A stretch of DNA of 64,000 nucleotides from Hymenobacter sp. YC55 (GTDB taxonomy: Bacteria; Bacteroidota; Bacteroidia; Cytophagales; Hymenobacteraceae), in the NCBI RefSeq assembly GCF_029433095.1, contig NZ_JARNTX010000002.1, forward strand, positions 558,001 to 622,000. The letters run 5' to 3'. A program made the translations under genes and the position numbers. Each line of letters starts with the position of its first letter. The stretch's first letter is position 1. This document shows positions 53,043-62,994 of the stretch, piece by piece. The notes below the pieces were generated by a model that was given only the letters and a program-made list of their open reading frames with translations, did no database searches and was not told where the DNA came from.

Positions 53043-54179
53043 ATGGTGCGCAAAGTTGCCTTCACCGGGCTTGGTTGCCTACTGCTCAGTGGGGCCGCAC
53101 TAGCGCAGGTGACGCCTCCAGCGTCGCCTACGCCGGTATTTCCGGCACCGGCTCCTTCCCCCACCGATACTTTGCCTTCCAACCAGGTAGGGCGCGACCA
53201 GGAATTTGCTACGCCTTCGGTGGTAAACCAGGGGCCAACGAAGGGCATAGTTTTCCACTATGAGCGAATGCCGCGCTTTGGCGTGACGTCGACAGCCAAG
53301 GTGGAAAACTTACCGAACTACTCGGCCGACGCCAGGAAAAACGCTCGACTTATTTTCAAGGGGTACATCCCGATGCTCAACCATCCGCACTTAAAGCTGA
53401 TACTAGGCATCAACTACGACCGGGAGGAGTTTCAATTTCGCAATACTCCCACCACCTATGAGTTCTACGACAACATAGAGAACAAAGCGCTCAAAAGCTT
53501 AGGGGCACAGCTAGCCGTTATTCGGCCGGTGAATGCGGTAAACTGGTACATCTTCCGAGTGAAAGGCGAGCTGAGCGGCGACTACACATCGAGCGAGTTA
53601 AACGTGAAAGACTACCTGCGCGTGTCGTCGGAGTTTCTCTACGGCTGGAAGCGGAGTCCAGAGTTTTCGTGGGGTATAGGGGTGCAACTAGGCTATACGT
53701 TCGGTCGGTTTAGTCCCTATCCGGCGGTACTCTACAACCGTACCTTCAACTCACATTGGGGCGTAGAGGCCATCTTCCCGGCTCGTGTGGCAGTTCGCTA
53801 CAACGTGTCGCCCCGCTCCATCTTCACGGCTGGATATACCGTCGACGGCTTCAACTACATTATCAAGCTCAACAACCCCTTGGTGCGCCGCCTAGACAAT
53901 GGCCAGCCTGAGCCCGGTATCGACCCTCTGCGCACCTTGGAGCTGCGCGAAACCGAAGTGAAATTCCGGGGCCGTTGGGAGCGTGAGCTGTACGATTTCA
54001 TCTGGCTGGGCGTAGAAGGTGGCTACCGCTACAACTACGCCTTCGACGCCTTCGACCGCACCAACGACGACCGGGAAAAAATAATCGACAGCAAGTTCGA
54101 TTGGGCTCCGTATGCCAGCCTCGAAATCTTTATTGTGCCTACCAAAGGGTTGCTGGGCCTGTTCGGAGTAGGCCGATAA
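53043..54179 (+). CDS. Outer-membrane beta-barrel protein, DUF6268-like
   Basis: A 378-residue exported protein. The frame is open from an ATG at 53,013, but the ATG at 53,043 gives a better signal peptide (MVRKVAFTGLGCLLLSGAALAQ). A Pro-rich linker follows (VTPPASPTPVFPAPAPSP), then a barrel-like part with alternating aromatic strands (YFYDN, GWKRSPEFSWGIGVQLGYTFG). The pattern is like DUF6268 barrel proteins of Bacteroidota. Function unknown. Confidence 0.65.
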   Translation: MVRKVAFTGLGCLLLSGAALAQVTPPASPTPVFPAPAPSPTDTLPSNQVGRDQEFATPSVVNQGPTKGIVFHYERMPRFGVTSTAKVENLPNYSADARKNARLIFKGYIPMLNHPHLKLILGINYDREEFQFRNTPTTYEFYDNIENKALKSLGAQLAVIRPVNAVNWYIFRVKGELSGDYTSSELNVKDYLRVSSEFLYGWKRSPEFSWGIGVQLGYTFGRFSPYPAVLYNRTFNSHWGVEAIFPARVAVRYNVSPRSIFTAGYTVDGFNYIIKLNNPLVRRLDNGQPEPGIDPLRTLELRETEVKFRGRWERELYDFIWLGVEGGYRYNYAFDAFDRTNDDREKIIDSKFDWAPYASLEIFIVPTKGLLGLFGVGR

Positions 54180-54237
54180 AAGGAGTTCTAGCAATTTCTG
54201 AAGGGCGCGACCATACCAAGAGCAGGCAAACAAAGAA

Positions 54238-54325
54238 CGGTCATGCTGAGCGCAGCCGAAGCATCTCGCTGGAGTAATATCATTTACCACACTAGCGAGA
54301 TGATTCGGCTGCGCTCAGCATGACC
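54238..54325. repeat. Long palindromic repeat between convergent genes
   Basis: Arms of 33 bases (54,238-54,270 and 54,293-54,325) with one mismatch and a 22-base loop, followed by TTTT. The 25 bases at 54,240-54,264 are identical to 9,334-9,358, so both belong to one dispersed repeat family. Here it lies between the barrel gene and ppk1, which converge, and could act as a terminator. Confidence 0.85.
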
Positions 54326-54362
54326 GTTTTATCTCCTCAATTCAAGCCTTGAGAGTAACGCC

Positions 54363-56492
54363 TCAGCTTTTTTCTGGTTTGGGCTTGCTGCGTTTGCGGC
54401 TAAGCTTCTTCAGATACGCATACGTGTCGTCTTGGGCTCTGACGCGGGGCGCTTTGGGGTCTTCCGAGCCCACGAAGTTGTTCTGCCAGTCTCTGGACTT
54501 TACGTTGTCGTGGCGCTGAAGGTCGAGCAGGTGGCGGATTTCGGCGCGCAAATCTTCCTGTAGAATAGGGAATGCAACTTCTACGCGCCGGTCCAGGTTG
54601 CGGGCCATCCAGTCGGAAGAGGCTACGTAGATCTTCTCTTTGCCACTGTTGCCGAATACGTAGATGCGGGCATGCTCTAGGTACCGGTCCACTATACCCC
54701 GCTGACTGATGTTGAGGCTCTGGCCTTCAAGGTTGGGAATGAGGCAGGAAATACCCCGAATTAATAGTTCCACCCGCACGCCGGCTTCGCTGGCTTCGTA
54801 TAGCTTCAGAATCATACGTTCATCTTGCAAAGCGTTTAGCTTCAAGATGATGTAGGCGTCCTTGCCGTGTTTGGCCAACTCTATTTCGTGGTCGATTAGG
54901 GCATTCAGCCGCTCCCTAAGCTCGAACGGCGCTACCAGCAACTGCTTGAAGCTGCCCGCCTTGTTTTGCCGGTCGTAGAAGTAACGGAACACCTCGGCTA
55001 CCTCGCCGGTCAGGCGGAGGTCGGCGGTGAACAGGCCGTGGTCGGCGTAAATTTTGCTGGTATTCTCGTTGAAGTTGCCGGTGCTTAAGTAGGCATAGAG
55101 GCGGTTGTGGCCTTCCTCGGCGCGGGTTACCAGGGCCAGCTTGCTATGCACCTTCAGCTCCGGAATGCCATATATAACGTTGGCACCCGCCTTCTGTAGC
55201 TTTTCGGCCCAGTACATGTTGCTTTCCTCGTCGAAGCGGGCTTTCAGCTCCACTACTACCGTCACCTGTTTGCCGTGCTTCACGGCCTTGAGCAGGGCTT
55301 TTGCCACTTCGCTCTTGCTGGAAACCCGATAAAGCGTGATGCTGATGGCGCTTACCAACGGGTCGTTGGCGGCTTCGAGCAGAAAGCGCGTAACGTAGTC
55401 GAAGGACTGATACGGTAAGCTCAGAAGGTGGTCGCGCTCGGCAATGGCCGGAATCATGGGGCCGGTGCGGGGTAGGGTTGGGTGGGGCAGGGGCGGGTGC
55501 GCCTCGTACACCAGATGGTTCAATCCTAAATCGGGGAAGCCGAAAAAGTCGCGGAAGTTGTGGTAGCGGCTGCCATCTACCAACTCGTCGGTGCCAATGC
55601 CCGTTTTCTGCATCAGCGCCCTCATCACTTCTTTGGGCATGGCCGGGTCGTAGAGCAGGCGAGCCGGATAGCCGGTTTCGCGCTTCTGCAAACTGCTCTT
55701 GATCTTCGCCATCAGGTTGCCCGATACTTCCTCCTGAATGTCTAGTTCGGCGTCGCGGGAAATCTTAACGGAATGCACTTGCACCTTGTTGAACTTCGGA
55801 AACAACGTGTGGGCGCAGCACCGCACTACGTCGTCCAGAAACATCACGTATCGTTCGTCGCCTTGATTGGGCAGCACCACAAACCGGCCGCCGTGGCGCT
55901 TTACGGGTAGTTCCATTACCAGTACCCGCTCATCGTCGACGTGGTGCTTCTTCTTTTTCGAACTGCCTTCGGTGGGTTCTGTCAGGTAAAACGTGAGGTA
56001 TACCGTTTGATCTTTCAGGAAAAGATGGTGCAGGTTTTCGTCGAGGATGACGGGCGAGAGTAAATCCTGCACGTGCTGCTCGAAGTACTGATGCACCCAC
56101 TGCCGCTGCTCGTCGGTGAGGTCATGCTCCGACACAAGATGGATGTGTTGCTCGCGCAAGGCCGGCTGTAAACTGTTGCGAAAGGTGTCGCCGAATTCTT
56201 GCTGCTGGCGACGCACCTCTTCCAGTAGCTCTTTGAGTTGGGCGGTAGGGTCGTCGGTCAGTTTGGCGCGGGTTTTCTTTTTCAGCTTCACCAGCCGCCG
56301 CAGCGTAGCCACGCGCACCTTGAAGTACTCGTCGAGGTTGCTGGAGAAGATGGCCATAAACTTGAGGCGCTCGAGCAGCGGTACCTCGGGGTTTTGGGCT
56401 TCCTGAAGCACGCGCCGGTTAAACGCCAGCCAGCTTAGCTCCCGGTTTAGCAACACTGGTTTTTCAGCGGCTTTCTTTTCGATTTTTTCCAT
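54363..56492 (-). CDS. ppk1: Polyphosphate kinase
   Basis: Makes inorganic polyphosphate from ATP. The 709-residue length and domain order are those of PPK1: N-terminal LNRELSWLAFNRRVLQEA, head domain, and two PLD-like C-terminal domains. The phosphorylated His is in ELKVHSKLALV, and the second active-site His in EHARIYVFGNS. The C-terminal tail is very basic (KKLSRKRSKPKPEKS). It faces the SixA-like phosphatase gene in the same direction, 205 bases away. Confidence 0.95.
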   Translation of the reverse strand: MEKIEKKAAEKPVLLNRELSWLAFNRRVLQEAQNPEVPLLERLKFMAIFSSNLDEYFKVRVATLRRLVKLKKKTRAKLTDDPTAQLKELLEEVRRQQQEFGDTFRNSLQPALREQHIHLVSEHDLTDEQRQWVHQYFEQHVQDLLSPVILDENLHHLFLKDQTVYLTFYLTEPTEGSSKKKKHHVDDERVLVMELPVKRHGGRFVVLPNQGDERYVMFLDDVVRCCAHTLFPKFNKVQVHSVKISRDAELDIQEEVSGNLMAKIKSSLQKRETGYPARLLYDPAMPKEVMRALMQKTGIGTDELVDGSRYHNFRDFFGFPDLGLNHLVYEAHPPLPHPTLPRTGPMIPAIAERDHLLSLPYQSFDYVTRFLLEAANDPLVSAISITLYRVSSKSEVAKALLKAVKHGKQVTVVVELKARFDEESNMYWAEKLQKAGANVIYGIPELKVHSKLALVTRAEEGHNRLYAYLSTGNFNENTSKIYADHGLFTADLRLTGEVAEVFRYFYDRQNKAGSFKQLLVAPFELRERLNALIDHEIELAKHGKDAYIILKLNALQDERMILKLYEASEAGVRVELLIRGISCLIPNLEGQSLNISQRGIVDRYLEHARIYVFGNSGKEKIYVASSDWMARNLDRRVEVAFPILQEDLRAEIRHLLDLQRHDNVKSRDWQNNFVGSEDPKAPRVRAQDDTYAYLKKLSRKRSKPKPEKS

Positions 56493-56697
56493 GATTAAGA
56501 AAAAGCGTCACGTACAAGAGCGTCCTCCTTTACCTGGCATCCCCAAGGAAAGCCTCCTTACTAATTGCAGTTCGCCTAGCATTAGCTAGTAGGCGGTGAC
56601 ATGCGCATCAGAAAGCGATTATCAACTATGCACTTTACGGAAAAAAGGCAACTTCCAACAGCTTCTTACATGAAGTTATCTGCTTCGTCTGCCGTTT

Positions 56698-57207
56698 CTA
56701 CTCGATATCCCGCGGCTTGTCGCGCGGCCGGTCGAAAAAGTAAAACTCGGTGTTTGCCTGATCTACGTCGGCCCACCGCTCGGCCTGGGTGTGCAGGCAC
56801 ACGATACCCGCTGTGGGCATCTCTTCGTGCAGCGCCCCCGGCGAGAGTAGATTGGCAAACTCGGAAATAGTGTTGTTGTGCCCCACAAGCAGCACCGAAT
56901 CGGCCTCGTCGGGGCAGGAGCGCACAACGTCTAGCAGCACCTGTACATCAGCGTGGTAGATTTCGGGCCGCACCACAATTCGCTCGTGGGGGTAGTCTAA
57001 TTCCTTGGCTACCAGCGCGGCCGTCGTGAGGGCGCGCACTGCCGCAGAAGAAAGCAGCAAATCTATCTTGATGTTGCGCTTAACCAAAGCTTGGCCCATA
57101 CGGGGCGCATCGTCGCGGCCCCGGCCATTGAGCGGGCGCTGCTCATCCGTTAAGTCTTCGAAGCTCCAGCTGGATTTGGCGTGGCGCATCAGATATAGGC
57201 TTTTCAT
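56698..57207 (-). CDS. SixA-like histidine phosphatase
   Basis: A 169-residue protein of the histidine phosphatase superfamily. The catalytic His is in LYLMRHAKSSW (His9), with the second His in LLVGHNNTIS. It is the short SixA type that removes phosphate from phosphohistidine in phosphorelays or the PTS. The ATG at 57,207 puts the catalytic motif at the usual place; an upstream in-frame start would add ten residues. It lies upstream of ppk1 on the same strand. Confidence 0.88.
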   Translation of the reverse strand: MKSLYLMRHAKSSWSFEDLTDEQRPLNGRGRDDAPRMGQALVKRNIKIDLLLSSAAVRALTTAALVAKELDYPHERIVVRPEIYHADVQVLLDVVRSCPDEADSVLLVGHNNTISEFANLLSPGALHEEMPTAGIVCLHTQAERWADVDQANTEFYFFDRPRDKPRDIE

Positions 57208-57600
57208 GCGGGCAGGGTGAGGTACAATTAAAAGCACGCCTCTTTACTACGAGGCTCGCAAAATGGTTATTCTAGAAATGAAGCGCCACAGGAAAACAAG
57301 GATATCTGTGTGCTTTTCAGAGGATTAAAAAAGCGCTACCCATTTAGCCAATATTTACGAACCACAGGCAGGGCAAGACGCTAGGCTTCGGCTACTCTCA
57401 AAGATCCTGCCCCGTTTAGAGATAGACGCGCTTCACAAGCTACGTTTCCGTATTGCAGGAAGAGCTTCGGGGCACTGCAGGTAGGCCAATACTAGAAAAG
57501 CCCACCGAGTGGCGGGCTTTTCATGCGGGTGAATGAGGGAAAATGTTAGGTGTGAAAAGCTAGCAATGCTGCAACACCGCTAGCTCCGAAAGCAAGTAAG
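57208..57600. other. Intergenic region with a terminator
   Basis: No gene. The stretch holds the upstream region of the SixA-like gene and, at 57,495-57,522, a hairpin (GAAAAGCCCACC with GGCGGGCTTTTC) that ends the protease gene read on the minus strand. Confidence 0.6.
57495..57522 (-). terminator. Terminator of the M43 protease gene
   Basis: Twelve-base arms with one mismatch around a GAGT loop, about 80 bases after the protease stop codon on the minus strand. Confidence 0.7.
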
Positions 57601-58872
57601 CTATTCTTTCTGGAAACGCTGCCGGATTGTTTGGGCACCGTCCGACATCACCACTTGGTAGAGGCCCTGGGGCAGGCTAGCAACAGCTACGCGACCTTGG
57701 CCATCGTAGCGGGCTTGCTTCATTTCGTAGCCACTCAGGTCGTATACTTTCACCGTCCAGGTTGCTGCTTGCTTTTCCGGTACCGATACGTTCAAGGTTT
57801 GAGTGGCCGGATTAGGGTACAAGCGAACGGCTGCCTTACCGGCTAGCTCGCTGGCAACAGCCAGTTGGCGTCCTGCCTTGGCACCCGGCGAATTGAGCAG
57901 CGAAGCACGGCTTCCGCCGGCATCGAACAGGGCGTTCATCCGGGCAGACTGACCAGCCGAAAACATATACATGCACGCATCGTCGGTGTAGTCCATGTAG
58001 TTCATCGACATGTCCCCCTTGTTGTTGCAGGTTACGTGCGGGTAGTCGGGGCAGCCGTAGTTGCTGGTTTGCTGGGTCGGCGTGTCGGCCACCAAGTCGT
58101 TGCCGCAGCTAGCGTCGCCCCAAATGTGGCGCAGGTTCAACCAGTGTCCTACTTCGTGGGTAGCCGTCCGACCTTTGTTGTAGGGAACCGCCGAACCGCC
58201 CGGCAACGACGAATACAAGACCACAACCCCGTCGGTGCTGGCTTTACCTCCCGGAAATTGCGCGTAACCGAGCAGTCCACCACCTAGGTTGCACACCCAT
58301 ATGTTGAGATAGTTGCTAGCGGGCCAGGCATCATCACCACCGCGCTTCGAGTTCTTCACTACGTCGTTGGTGCCAAACGAAGTGACTTTGGTTTGCTTGT
58401 GAATGATGCCCGTGGTTGGAGCACCGTTCGGGTCTTGTTGCGCCAGCACAAACTGGATGTTGGTGTTGGCCGCTAACGGCTTGAAAACGTCTGGTACCAG
58501 CCTAGCATCCGAGTTAGCCTTAGCGAAGTCCTGGTTCAGTACTGCTATTTGCGATTCAACCTGCGCATCCTTTACGTTCTCGGCCGCCGTGTTGTAGAGC
58601 ACGTGCACGACTACCGGAATCGTAATTACGCCCGTTGTCGAGCGTCTGGAAGTTGAAGTAGCTTCAAACTTTTTGGTTTGGTCTTCCACTGCGGCCATGC
58701 GCTTTGCCAGCGTAGGATCGGCCGCCATTTGCGCTTTCAGCACGTCCATAGTGGCGCACTGCCGGCCCGGTGTTGCCTTGCCGTTATCAAGCGCCAAGCG
58801 AAACTCTTGCGCAAGAGTTGAAGATGTTAAGCCCAAGAAAGAAAGAGCTAACGCGTAAAATTTTGCCTTCAT
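57601..58872 (-). CDS. M43 (pappalysin-type) metalloprotease with T9SS sorting domain
   Basis: A 423-residue secreted protease. The ATG at 58,872 gives the signal peptide MKAKFYALALSFLGLTSSTLAQ; the frame is open another 204 bases upstream without family pattern. The zinc motif is HEVGHWLNLRH (HExxHxxxxxH) followed by the Met-turn NYMDYTDDACMYMF, as in family M43B. The last about 75 residues (VRLYPNPATQTLNVSV ... LPQGLYQVVM) are a type A sorting domain, so it leaves through the type IX secretion system. It probably digests external protein. Confidence 0.92.
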   Translation of the reverse strand: MKAKFYALALSFLGLTSSTLAQEFRLALDNGKATPGRQCATMDVLKAQMAADPTLAKRMAAVEDQTKKFEATSTSRRSTTGVITIPVVVHVLYNTAAENVKDAQVESQIAVLNQDFAKANSDARLVPDVFKPLAANTNIQFVLAQQDPNGAPTTGIIHKQTKVTSFGTNDVVKNSKRGGDDAWPASNYLNIWVCNLGGGLLGYAQFPGGKASTDGVVVLYSSLPGGSAVPYNKGRTATHEVGHWLNLRHIWGDASCGNDLVADTPTQQTSNYGCPDYPHVTCNNKGDMSMNYMDYTDDACMYMFSAGQSARMNALFDAGGSRASLLNSPGAKAGRQLAVASELAGKAAVRLYPNPATQTLNVSVPEKQAATWTVKVYDLSGYEMKQARYDGQGRVAVASLPQGLYQVVMSDGAQTIRQRFQKE

Positions 58873-59137
58873 GCGAATGGTTTTGGAGTTGAGTATGATT
58901 GTGCGGAGAGAATAGGATGAAATATAGTAATAATAGGCTGATTTAAGGCAGATCAAATAAGATATTTTTAGAAACCAGCCGCCCCCATCTAAGCCACCAT
59001 AGAAAGCTATATTATGGAAAGATTGAAAACCGCTAACCAAGACCCTAGCGCATTCCAGTCGTTGTGCAAGAGACAATCAGTTAGTCGGCCATTTGCCTCA
59101 CCCAAGACCAGCTGATGCGGACAGATAGCACACAAAA

Positions 59138-59162
59138 AAGCCCTGGCAAGTTGCCAAGGCTT
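59138..59162 (-). terminator. Terminator of hflX
   Basis: Twelve-base arms (59,138-59,149 and 59,151-59,162) with one mismatch, followed on the minus strand by a run of T. It lies 20 bases after the hflX stop. Confidence 0.75.
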
Positions 59163-59181
59163 CTGTTTGTAGTGAGGTGAG

Positions 59182-60513
59182 CTATTCGCCGTCTACGTGG
59201 TCTATCACGGTATTGGGGTAGCGCTGGTAGTGAATCTTGGCTACATGGCGCGTCAACAAAGCACGTAGCTCTTCGATATTCTCCCGGTCCTTGGCTGAAA
59301 TAAAGATGACTGGGTCGTGCATTTTGGCCATGTACGTGTCCTGTAGCTGCGCGAGCGTGGGGCGGCTGGGCGCATCTTCATCTTCGTTCATGCCCTCGAA
59401 GCCTGCCTGACGTTCGGTTTCAGTATCGTTCCGGTATTGGTCAATCTTATTGAAGACCAGTAGCATCGGCTTATCGGCGGCTTCAATATCCTTGAGCGTT
59501 TCGTTGACTACCTCGATCTGCTCTTCAAACGAAGGGTGCGAGATGTCCACAACGTGCACTAGTAAGTCGGCCTCCCTGATTTCGTCGAGCGTGCTCTTAA
59601 AACTCTCGATGAGGCGCGTTGGAAGCTTGCGGATAAACCCAACTGTGTCGGAGAGCAGGAACGGAATGTTGTCGAAAGAAATCTTGCGCACCGTGGAATC
59701 GACGGTAGCAAACAGTTTGTTTTCGGCAAACACGTCGGAGCGGCTCAGCAGATTCATGATCGTGCTTTTACCCACGTTGGTATATCCTACCAGCGCCACC
59801 CGCACCACCCCGCCCCGCGACTTGCGCTGGGTGTGGCTTTGCTTGTCGAAGTCCTTGAGTTTCTCTTTCAGCAGCGATATCCGGTCGCGCACCACGCGTC
59901 GGTCGGTCTCGATTTCCGTTTCACCTGGTCCGCGCATACTCACGCCACCACCACGCTGCCGGCTCAAGTGACTCCACAAACCCGTCAGGCGGGGCAGCAA
60001 ATATTGGTATTGCGCCAACTCCACCTGGGCCCGAGCAGTGGCTGTTTTGGCCCGCGTAGCAAAGATGTCGATGATGAGCAGTGAGCGGTCCACAATCTTG
60101 ACCATCAGCTCTGCTTCCAAGTTGCGCAGCTGCGAAGGCGACAGGTCGTCGTCGAAAATAACGACGCTGATACCGTTGTGGGTGACATAGGCTTTGATTT
60201 CGGCTAGTTTGCCTTCCCCCACAAAGGTGCGGATGTCGGGTTTGTCGAGGCGTTGTACGAAGCGTTTCTTCACTTCTACTCCGGCCGTTTCGGCCAGAAA
60301 CTCCAACTCATCTAGGTACTCTTGGGTGCGAGTATCCGACTGCCGTTTGTCGGGAACGGCTATCAGCACGGCGGTTTCCCGTTGCTGAGCCGTTTCATAG
60401 GTGCCGGTATTCGGGTTACGTGTAGGTTGATTGCCTCTGGGGGCATCGGTAGCGCCGGGGTGGCGGGTGCTGTTGGTTTGCTGGCGCCCACCGGAGTTAG
60501 ATTTCTTTGCCAT
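59182..60513 (-). CDS. hflX: GTPase HflX
   Basis: Ribosome-associated GTPase that splits or rescues stalled ribosomes. The 443-residue protein has the HflX N-terminal domain (FVGEGKLAEIKAYV, then VIFDDDLSPSQLRNLE), the linker with RGPGETEIETDRR, and the G domain: G1 VGYTNVGKSTIM, G3 SDTVGFIRKLP, G4 FNKIDQ. The first about 45 residues are low complexity (Asn, Thr, Gln). Stands alone on the minus strand. Confidence 0.95.
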   Translation of the reverse strand: MAKKSNSGGRQQTNSTRHPGATDAPRGNQPTRNPNTGTYETAQQRETAVLIAVPDKRQSDTRTQEYLDELEFLAETAGVEVKKRFVQRLDKPDIRTFVGEGKLAEIKAYVTHNGISVVIFDDDLSPSQLRNLEAELMVKIVDRSLLIIDIFATRAKTATARAQVELAQYQYLLPRLTGLWSHLSRQRGGGVSMRGPGETEIETDRRVVRDRISLLKEKLKDFDKQSHTQRKSRGGVVRVALVGYTNVGKSTIMNLLSRSDVFAENKLFATVDSTVRKISFDNIPFLLSDTVGFIRKLPTRLIESFKSTLDEIREADLLVHVVDISHPSFEEQIEVVNETLKDIEAADKPMLLVFNKIDQYRNDTETERQAGFEGMNEDEDAPSRPTLAQLQDTYMAKMHDPVIFISAKDRENIEELRALLTRHVAKIHYQRYPNTVIDHVDGE

Positions 60514-60771
60514 GTAGAGAGAAAGGAAGGGGTAGGATGGAATAGGTAATCAATAACGCAACTTTCTATAAACACGGAAGCCTAACTATTGCATTAGCGT
60601 AAGAAAGGGGTAGGATGCACTATCTGCACTTATACTGTTGTAAATAACGCGAGTTGCGGTCTAGCTTCGCTATAAACCTGATTCACGTGCCAACGAAAGC
60701 TGAACATGGGACGTGAAACCGAAGTAGGGCGGCACATTGGCTCGCCCTATTAGCTTGCTTCGTTCAGGGGC

Positions 60772-61572
60772 TTACTTCAGAGTCAGCGAGTAAGCTACTA
60801 CTTGCTGTATCTGGGCCGTCGTTAGTTTGTCTTTGAACGCAGGCATCTTGCCGAGGCCTTGCGTCACCTTGTACACGCGGCCCATGGTGTTGAGGTTGCT
60901 TTTAGTGAGGTCGTAGGCTCCGTTCAGGCCTAGGCGCCCGTCGGGTCCGTGGCACACCGCGCAATTTTTATTGAACAAGACTTTGCCATTCGCCAGGATA
61001 CCTTCTCCGTCGGTTTCGGGCTCGGCCGGAGGCGATGCAATGGCGGCGCTAGCGGTGGCCGCTTGCAGCGCGTCGGCTTCAGCTTCCGAAAGGCCAGGTT
61101 CGTCGTCAACGAGCGTATCGACGGGCGGCGCGGCGTCAGGTGTGGGCGTGGTTTCGGGGCGGCCAAGTGCGGCCGTGCTAGCGGCAGTGCGGGTCGGGCG
61201 CCGCAAGGTAAGGCTGCCGGCTTGTGCCACGCCGTACAGATACAGAAGGCCAAGTAGCATGCAGGCTATGCCCGGCTTGTACTGCCGACGCATGGCTGCA
61301 ATGGCCAGCGGTACCAACACCACTACCAAACCGAGTTCCACCCACAGCCAGCGGGGTGCCGCTCCCGGGTACAAGGCCACCAGCCAGAGCCCCGACCCCA
61401 AAACCAGCAGTCCTAACAGGGAGTCGACAATGCGGGTACGGGCGCGCAGGTTGCGCAAGTCTTCCTGGCGGCCCAGAAATAGCAGCGCCGCTTTGGTGGC
61501 GTAGAAAAGTAGAAAAGCAAGTAATACCAGCAGGTGCAAGCGTAAAAGCAAAACGGAAAATGACACGCGCAA
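60772..61572 (-). CDS. Membrane-anchored cytochrome c
   Basis: A 266-residue protein. Four hydrophobic segments occupy residues about 5-125 (LLRLHLLVLLAFLLFY; LLGLLVLGSGLWLV; LWVELGLVVVLVPLAIA; GIACMLLGLLYLYG), similar in layout to SirB2-type membrane proteins. A Pro/Ala/Thr-rich linker follows, then a class I cytochrome c domain with the haem motif CAVCH and a distal Met in GKMPAF. It is a likely electron carrier or sensor facing the periplasm. Confidence 0.85.
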   Translation of the reverse strand: MRVSFSVLLLRLHLLVLLAFLLFYATKAALLFLGRQEDLRNLRARTRIVDSLLGLLVLGSGLWLVALYPGAAPRWLWVELGLVVVLVPLAIAAMRRQYKPGIACMLLGLLYLYGVAQAGSLTLRRPTRTAASTAALGRPETTPTPDAAPPVDTLVDDEPGLSEAEADALQAATASAAIASPPAEPETDGEGILANGKVLFNKNCAVCHGPDGRLGLNGAYDLTKSNLNTMGRVYKVTQGLGKMPAFKDKLTTAQIQQVVAYSLTLK

Positions 61573-61615
61573 TGAGGTGGTGAGTGGTGAAATACAAAGT
61601 CTCTGAAGTACTCAA

Positions 61616-61623
61616 CAAAGGTA
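61616..61623 (-). promoter_or_regulatory. -7 element of the cytochrome c gene
   Basis: Minus strand TACCTTTG, an exact TAnnTTTG match, 44 bases before the start codon. Confidence 0.55.
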
Positions 61624-61747
61624 AGGCCCGAAAAAGCGTGCCGCGGACCGAATTTATCTGCGGCGGTATGGGCTCTGGCACCACCTTTACGCAGCAACCT
61701 GCCGAAGCACTTGGGTCTGCGTAGCGGCTCTTGCTTTCTAATGCCCG

Positions 61748-61756
61748 TATCTTTGC
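61748..61756 (+). promoter_or_regulatory. -7 element of the glycosyltransferase gene
   Basis: TATCTTTGC, an exact TAnnTTTG match, with a TTG at 61,731-61,733 in a plausible -33 position. It lies 50 bases before the GTG start and rules out the TTG codon at 61,731 as start. Confidence 0.6.
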
Positions 61757-61805
61757 TTTTCAGCATCCTACTTCATTACCTCTCCATCTCACTGTTTTAC
61801 TGTCC

Positions 61806-62927
61806 GTGCGCGTTGCCATTGTTATCAATACCTCTTGGAATATCTGGAATTTTCGGCGCAGCTTAGTGAAAGCCTTACAGGCGGCTGGCCACGAGGTAAT
61901 AGCTATTGCGCCCCCTGATGCGTATTCCGAACGTTTACAAACCGAACTTGGCTGCCGCTACGTTCCCATCCTGATGGAAAACAAGGGCACTAACCCCGTA
62001 AAGGATGCCCAGCTAACCCGCCGCTTCTATGGCATTTACCGGCGCGAACAGCCCGACGTGGTACTCCATTACACCATCAAGCCCAACATCTACGGTGCCT
62101 TAGCCGCCCGGTTGGCAGGCATTCCAAGCATCAACAACGTGTCGGGTTTAGGAACGGTGTTTCTGGTGCCCAACTTTGTGAGTAAGGTGGCCTTGCAGCT
62201 CTACCGCTACGCCTTCCGGTTTCCGCGCAAAGTGTTTTTCCAGAACGGCGACGACCAAGCGCTGTTTCTGCAGCATAAGCTGGTACGCAAAGAAATAACC
62301 GACGTGCTGCCTGGTTCCGGGGTCGATACCAAGCGTTTCCGGCCGGCCGCCGAGTTCCAGCGCCAGCAGCCGTTCGTGTTCCTTATGATAGCGCGGGTGC
62401 TGTATGAGAAAGGGGTGGAAGAATATTTCGAAGCCGCCCGGCTGGTGCGGGAAGTGGTGCCGGGCACGCGGGTGCAACTGCTAGGTGGCATCGACGAGTC
62501 GGGAGGAGTGGGGGTGAAGCGGGCCGTATTCGAGCAGTGGCTCACGGCCGGCAATATCGAGTACCTCGGCACTACCGACGACGTAGCTGCCTATATCCGC
62601 CAAGCCGACTGCGTGGTGCTTCCCTCGTACCGCGAAGGCACGCCCAAAACCTTGCTTGAAGCCGCCGCCATGGGCAAGCCCATTGTCACGACTAACGTGC
62701 CGGGCTGCCGCGAAACCGTGGAAGATGGCCAGAACGGTTTGCTCTGCGAAGTGCGCAATGCCCCCGATTTGGCCGCTAAAATGCTGCGCATTCTGGAGCT
62801 GCCCAATGCCGAGCTAGAAGCTATGGGCCGCGCTGGCCGTCACCTTGCCGAGTCCAAGTTCGATGAACAGATTGTGCTCGACAAGTACCTAACGGAAGTG
62901 GCTTCGATAGCAACTAAACGCCGCTAG
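61806..62927 (+). CDS. Glycosyltransferase family 4
   Basis: A 373-residue sugar transferase with the GT-B fold. The N-terminal VAIVINTSWNIWNFRRSLVKALQAAGHEVI is the usual start of the family, the middle has VLPGSGVDTKRF, and the nucleotide-sugar site with the two glutamates is YREGTPKTLLEAAAMGKPIV. The GTG start is chosen because it follows the promoter and directly precedes the first strand. With rfbC 67 bases downstream it is probably part of a surface polysaccharide locus that continues to the right. Confidence 0.9.
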   Translation: MRVAIVINTSWNIWNFRRSLVKALQAAGHEVIAIAPPDAYSERLQTELGCRYVPILMENKGTNPVKDAQLTRRFYGIYRREQPDVVLHYTIKPNIYGALAARLAGIPSINNVSGLGTVFLVPNFVSKVALQLYRYAFRFPRKVFFQNGDDQALFLQHKLVRKEITDVLPGSGVDTKRFRPAAEFQRQQPFVFLMIARVLYEKGVEEYFEAARLVREVVPGTRVQLLGGIDESGGVGVKRAVFEQWLTAGNIEYLGTTDDVAAYIRQADCVVLPSYREGTPKTLLEAAAMGKPIVTTNVPGCRETVEDGQNGLLCEVRNAPDLAAKMLRILELPNAELEAMGRAGRHLAESKFDEQIVLDKYLTEVASIATKRR

Positions 62928-62994
62928 GATCAAGCAAACCAGTTAACTTGCTCCCCACTACAATTTGATAGATCAGAATTAGTAACCTTTTCAT

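Noticed and set aside
58873..59076. 68-residue N-terminal extension of the M43 protease
   Set aside because: The inner ATG starts a perfect signal peptide; the extension would bury it.
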